This document shows positions 35,584 through 36,502 of a stretch of DNA of 36,502 nucleotides, in pieces. Under the pieces are notes generated by a model. The model was not told the DNA's origin. It saw only the letters and a program-made list of their open reading frames with translations, and searched no databases. Source of the stretch: Sphaerosporella brunnea (lineage: Eukaryota > Ascomycota > Pezizomycetes > Pezizales > Pyronemataceae). The position numbers and the translations under genes were made by a program. Position 1 is the first letter of the stretch. Each line of letters opens with the position of its first letter. The DNA is taken from assembly GCA_008704415.1 (NCBI GenBank), contig VXIS01000411.1, positions 1 through 36,502 on the forward strand, in the 5' to 3' direction.

Positions 35584-36502
35584 ATGCCGATATACAAAGC
35601 TATCTCCGACGACCTCTGGGCACGCCTCGTGGCCGCCAGCGCTCTCACCGTTCTTGAAAACAACGACCCTCTCGACTATATCCACAGAATCTGCACCGAA
35701 GTCCTCAGCACCCCTGACTATACACCTGCACCCACGGACGACGACCTTACCTTGGCCGAAGAAACCGCTCGAGCTGACGCTGCTGAGCAAGAACTGGTCC
35801 GTCAACGAGAAATCATCACCCGCCTCCTGGGCCAGCCGGCACCGGAGAACCATGGAGCACGAGGTGACAAGCTCCCGGACGCGCCTATGTTCGACGGCAA
35901 CCGCGATAAGCTTCGGTCGTTTGTCGCCCAGCTCCGTCTCAAGCTGTTCGCAAACACCACACGCTTCCCAACCCCCCAGCTACGGTTGTCCTATGCCATC
36001 AACCGATGCGAAAGCCGTGCCATGGAACAACTCCTCCCCTACATTCGCGATAATGGCACGATTACAGGACTCGACGATGTTGAAGACGTCATCAGCGTCC
36101 TCCAGACTGCGTTCGGTGACCCGGACCGCGCCGCCACAGCTCGTCACAAGCTCCAAACCCTTCGACAAGGCAACAAGGAATTCTCGCAATACTACGCCGA
36201 GTTCTCCAGGCTGGTCTCCGATTTGAATTGGGATCAACGTGCCACCATGGATGCCCTCCGGCATGGACTCTCAATCGAAATCCTCGAGAAGCTCATCGGC
36301 ACCCCGAATCCCACCAACCTTAACGACTGCGTCAACCTGTGCCAACGTCTTGACTCCCAAATCCGTGCCGTTGAGCACCTCCGCAAACTCCGGTCTAGCA
36401 CTTCGTCTTCAACCTCCCGCAACGCCAGTCACCATCCGGTCACTACTCCACAACGACCCCGCACGCCTCAAGGAACCTTCGCTCCCACTTCGGCCCCCCA
36501 GC
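35584..36502 (+). CDS. gag: gag of gypsy element 2, open to the window end
   Basis: ATG at 35584 in context ACACC-ATG-CC; 306 codons without a stop to the right edge. The N-terminus (M-P-I-Y-K-A-I, then D-D-L-W) parallels gypsy 1 gag. An acidic/coiled-coil region is followed by the capsid domain: P-D-A-P-M-F-D-G-N, L-S-Y-A-I-N-R-C, F-G-D-P-D-R-A, L-R-Q-G-N-K-E-F-S-Q-Y-Y-A-E-F, W-D-Q-R-A-T-M-D-A-L-R-H-G-L. A Ser/Thr/Pro linker begins at about residue 280. The zinc knuckle and pol would lie beyond the window. The protein assembles the virus-like particle that packages element RNA. Confidence 0.9.
   Translation, partial: MPIYKAISDDLWARLVAASALTVLENNDPLDYIHRICTEVLSTPDYTPAPTDDDLTLAEETARADAAEQELVRQREIITRLLGQPAPENHGARGDKLPDAPMFDGNRDKLRSFVAQLRLKLFANTTRFPTPQLRLSYAINRCESRAMEQLLPYIRDNGTITGLDDVEDVISVLQTAFGDPDRAATARHKLQTLRQGNKEFSQYYAEFSRLVSDLNWDQRATMDALRHGLSIEILEKLIGTPNPTNLNDCVNLCQRLDSQIRAVEHLRKLRSSTSSSTSRNASHHPVTTPQRPRTPQGTFAPTSAPQ

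Larger units (their letters stand above)
35238..36502 (+). mobile_element. Ty3/Gypsy element 2, left part, running off the window
   Basis: Inserted in the RT-RNase H junction of gypsy element 3, with GTTCC (35233-35237) as the expected left target duplication. LTR, self-priming primer site and open gag are present; gag is related to that of gypsy 1. No lesion is visible, so this is likely the youngest element of the window. Confidence 0.85.

Noticed and set aside
35336..36226. 296-aa ORF over the gypsy 2 leader and gag
   Set aside because: It is in another frame than the gag starting at 35584, which shows capsid motifs and stays open to the window end. The 296-aa reading is a shadow.
1..36502. 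Starship-type giant element or biosynthetic cluster
   Set aside because: No tyrosine-recombinase captain, polyketide synthase, NRPS, terpene or regulator gene was seen; the accessory content is ordinary transposons around three housekeeping-type genes.

Overview
The window looks like a transposon-rich stretch of a filamentous ascomycete (Pezizomycotina) nuclear genome. Evidence: genes are split by 50-60 nt (some 115-147 nt) GT-AG introns with CTAAC/CTGAC-like branch points; a fungal molybdenum-cofactor sulfurase (hxB type) and a RAMP4-like ER protein are present; and the mobile elements are typical fungal Ty3/Gypsy, hAT, piggyBac, MULE, Tad-type LINE and MITE families. Species cannot be named from sequence alone.

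Layout. 1-3686: a piggyBac-like transposase N-terminus running off the left edge, a small two-exon hypothetical gene, and two minisatellites (83/70-bp units; about 157-bp units). 3695-15060: a nest of elements. Two tandem Ac-like hAT remnants (3695-13659 and 13668-15060) lie in the same orientation, separated by exactly 8 bp. The first contains a piggyBac-like element with about 44-bp terminal inverted repeats (3711-12667). That element contains a Ty3/Gypsy chromovirus (3756-10923, 512-bp LTRs, 5-bp duplication), which in turn carries a 1.02-kb solo LTR inside its reverse transcriptase, and also a hAT-derived MITE. The second hAT remnant contains a 5'-truncated LINE, itself hit by a TA-flanked MITE. 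15265-15689: a second copy of the hAT-derived MITE.

15987-22980 is the host-gene island: hxB (minus), an RGG/lysine-rich SMAP-domain nuclear protein (plus) and a RAMP4/SERP-type tail-anchored protein (minus). 23179-26321 is a MULE with about 100-bp TIRs and a nearly intact transposase (one in-frame stop), inserted about 190 bp upstream of the RAMP4 start. 26672-27605 is a TA-TIR MITE with a TTA/Harbinger-like MITE nested in it. 28068-28218 holds a possible very small spliced gene. 30250-36502 is another nest: a degenerate LINE-like ORF1, interrupted by a Gypsy element (LTR 31328-31839, gag-pro-RT with in-frame stops), interrupted by a third Gypsy element (LTR 35238-35518, open gag to the right edge).

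Themes. Both chromovirus-type elements carry just after the 5' LTR a 9-nt primer-binding sequence that is the exact reverse complement of a 9-mer about 50 nt downstream of their LTR TATA box, in the same geometry but with different sequences. This is the signature of Tf1-style self-priming. Most inactivating changes that can be inferred (ATG to ATA, TGG to TGA, CGA to TGA, CAR to TAR, a catalytic Asp to Asn) are C:G to T:A transitions. All coordinates and alignments were made by eye.
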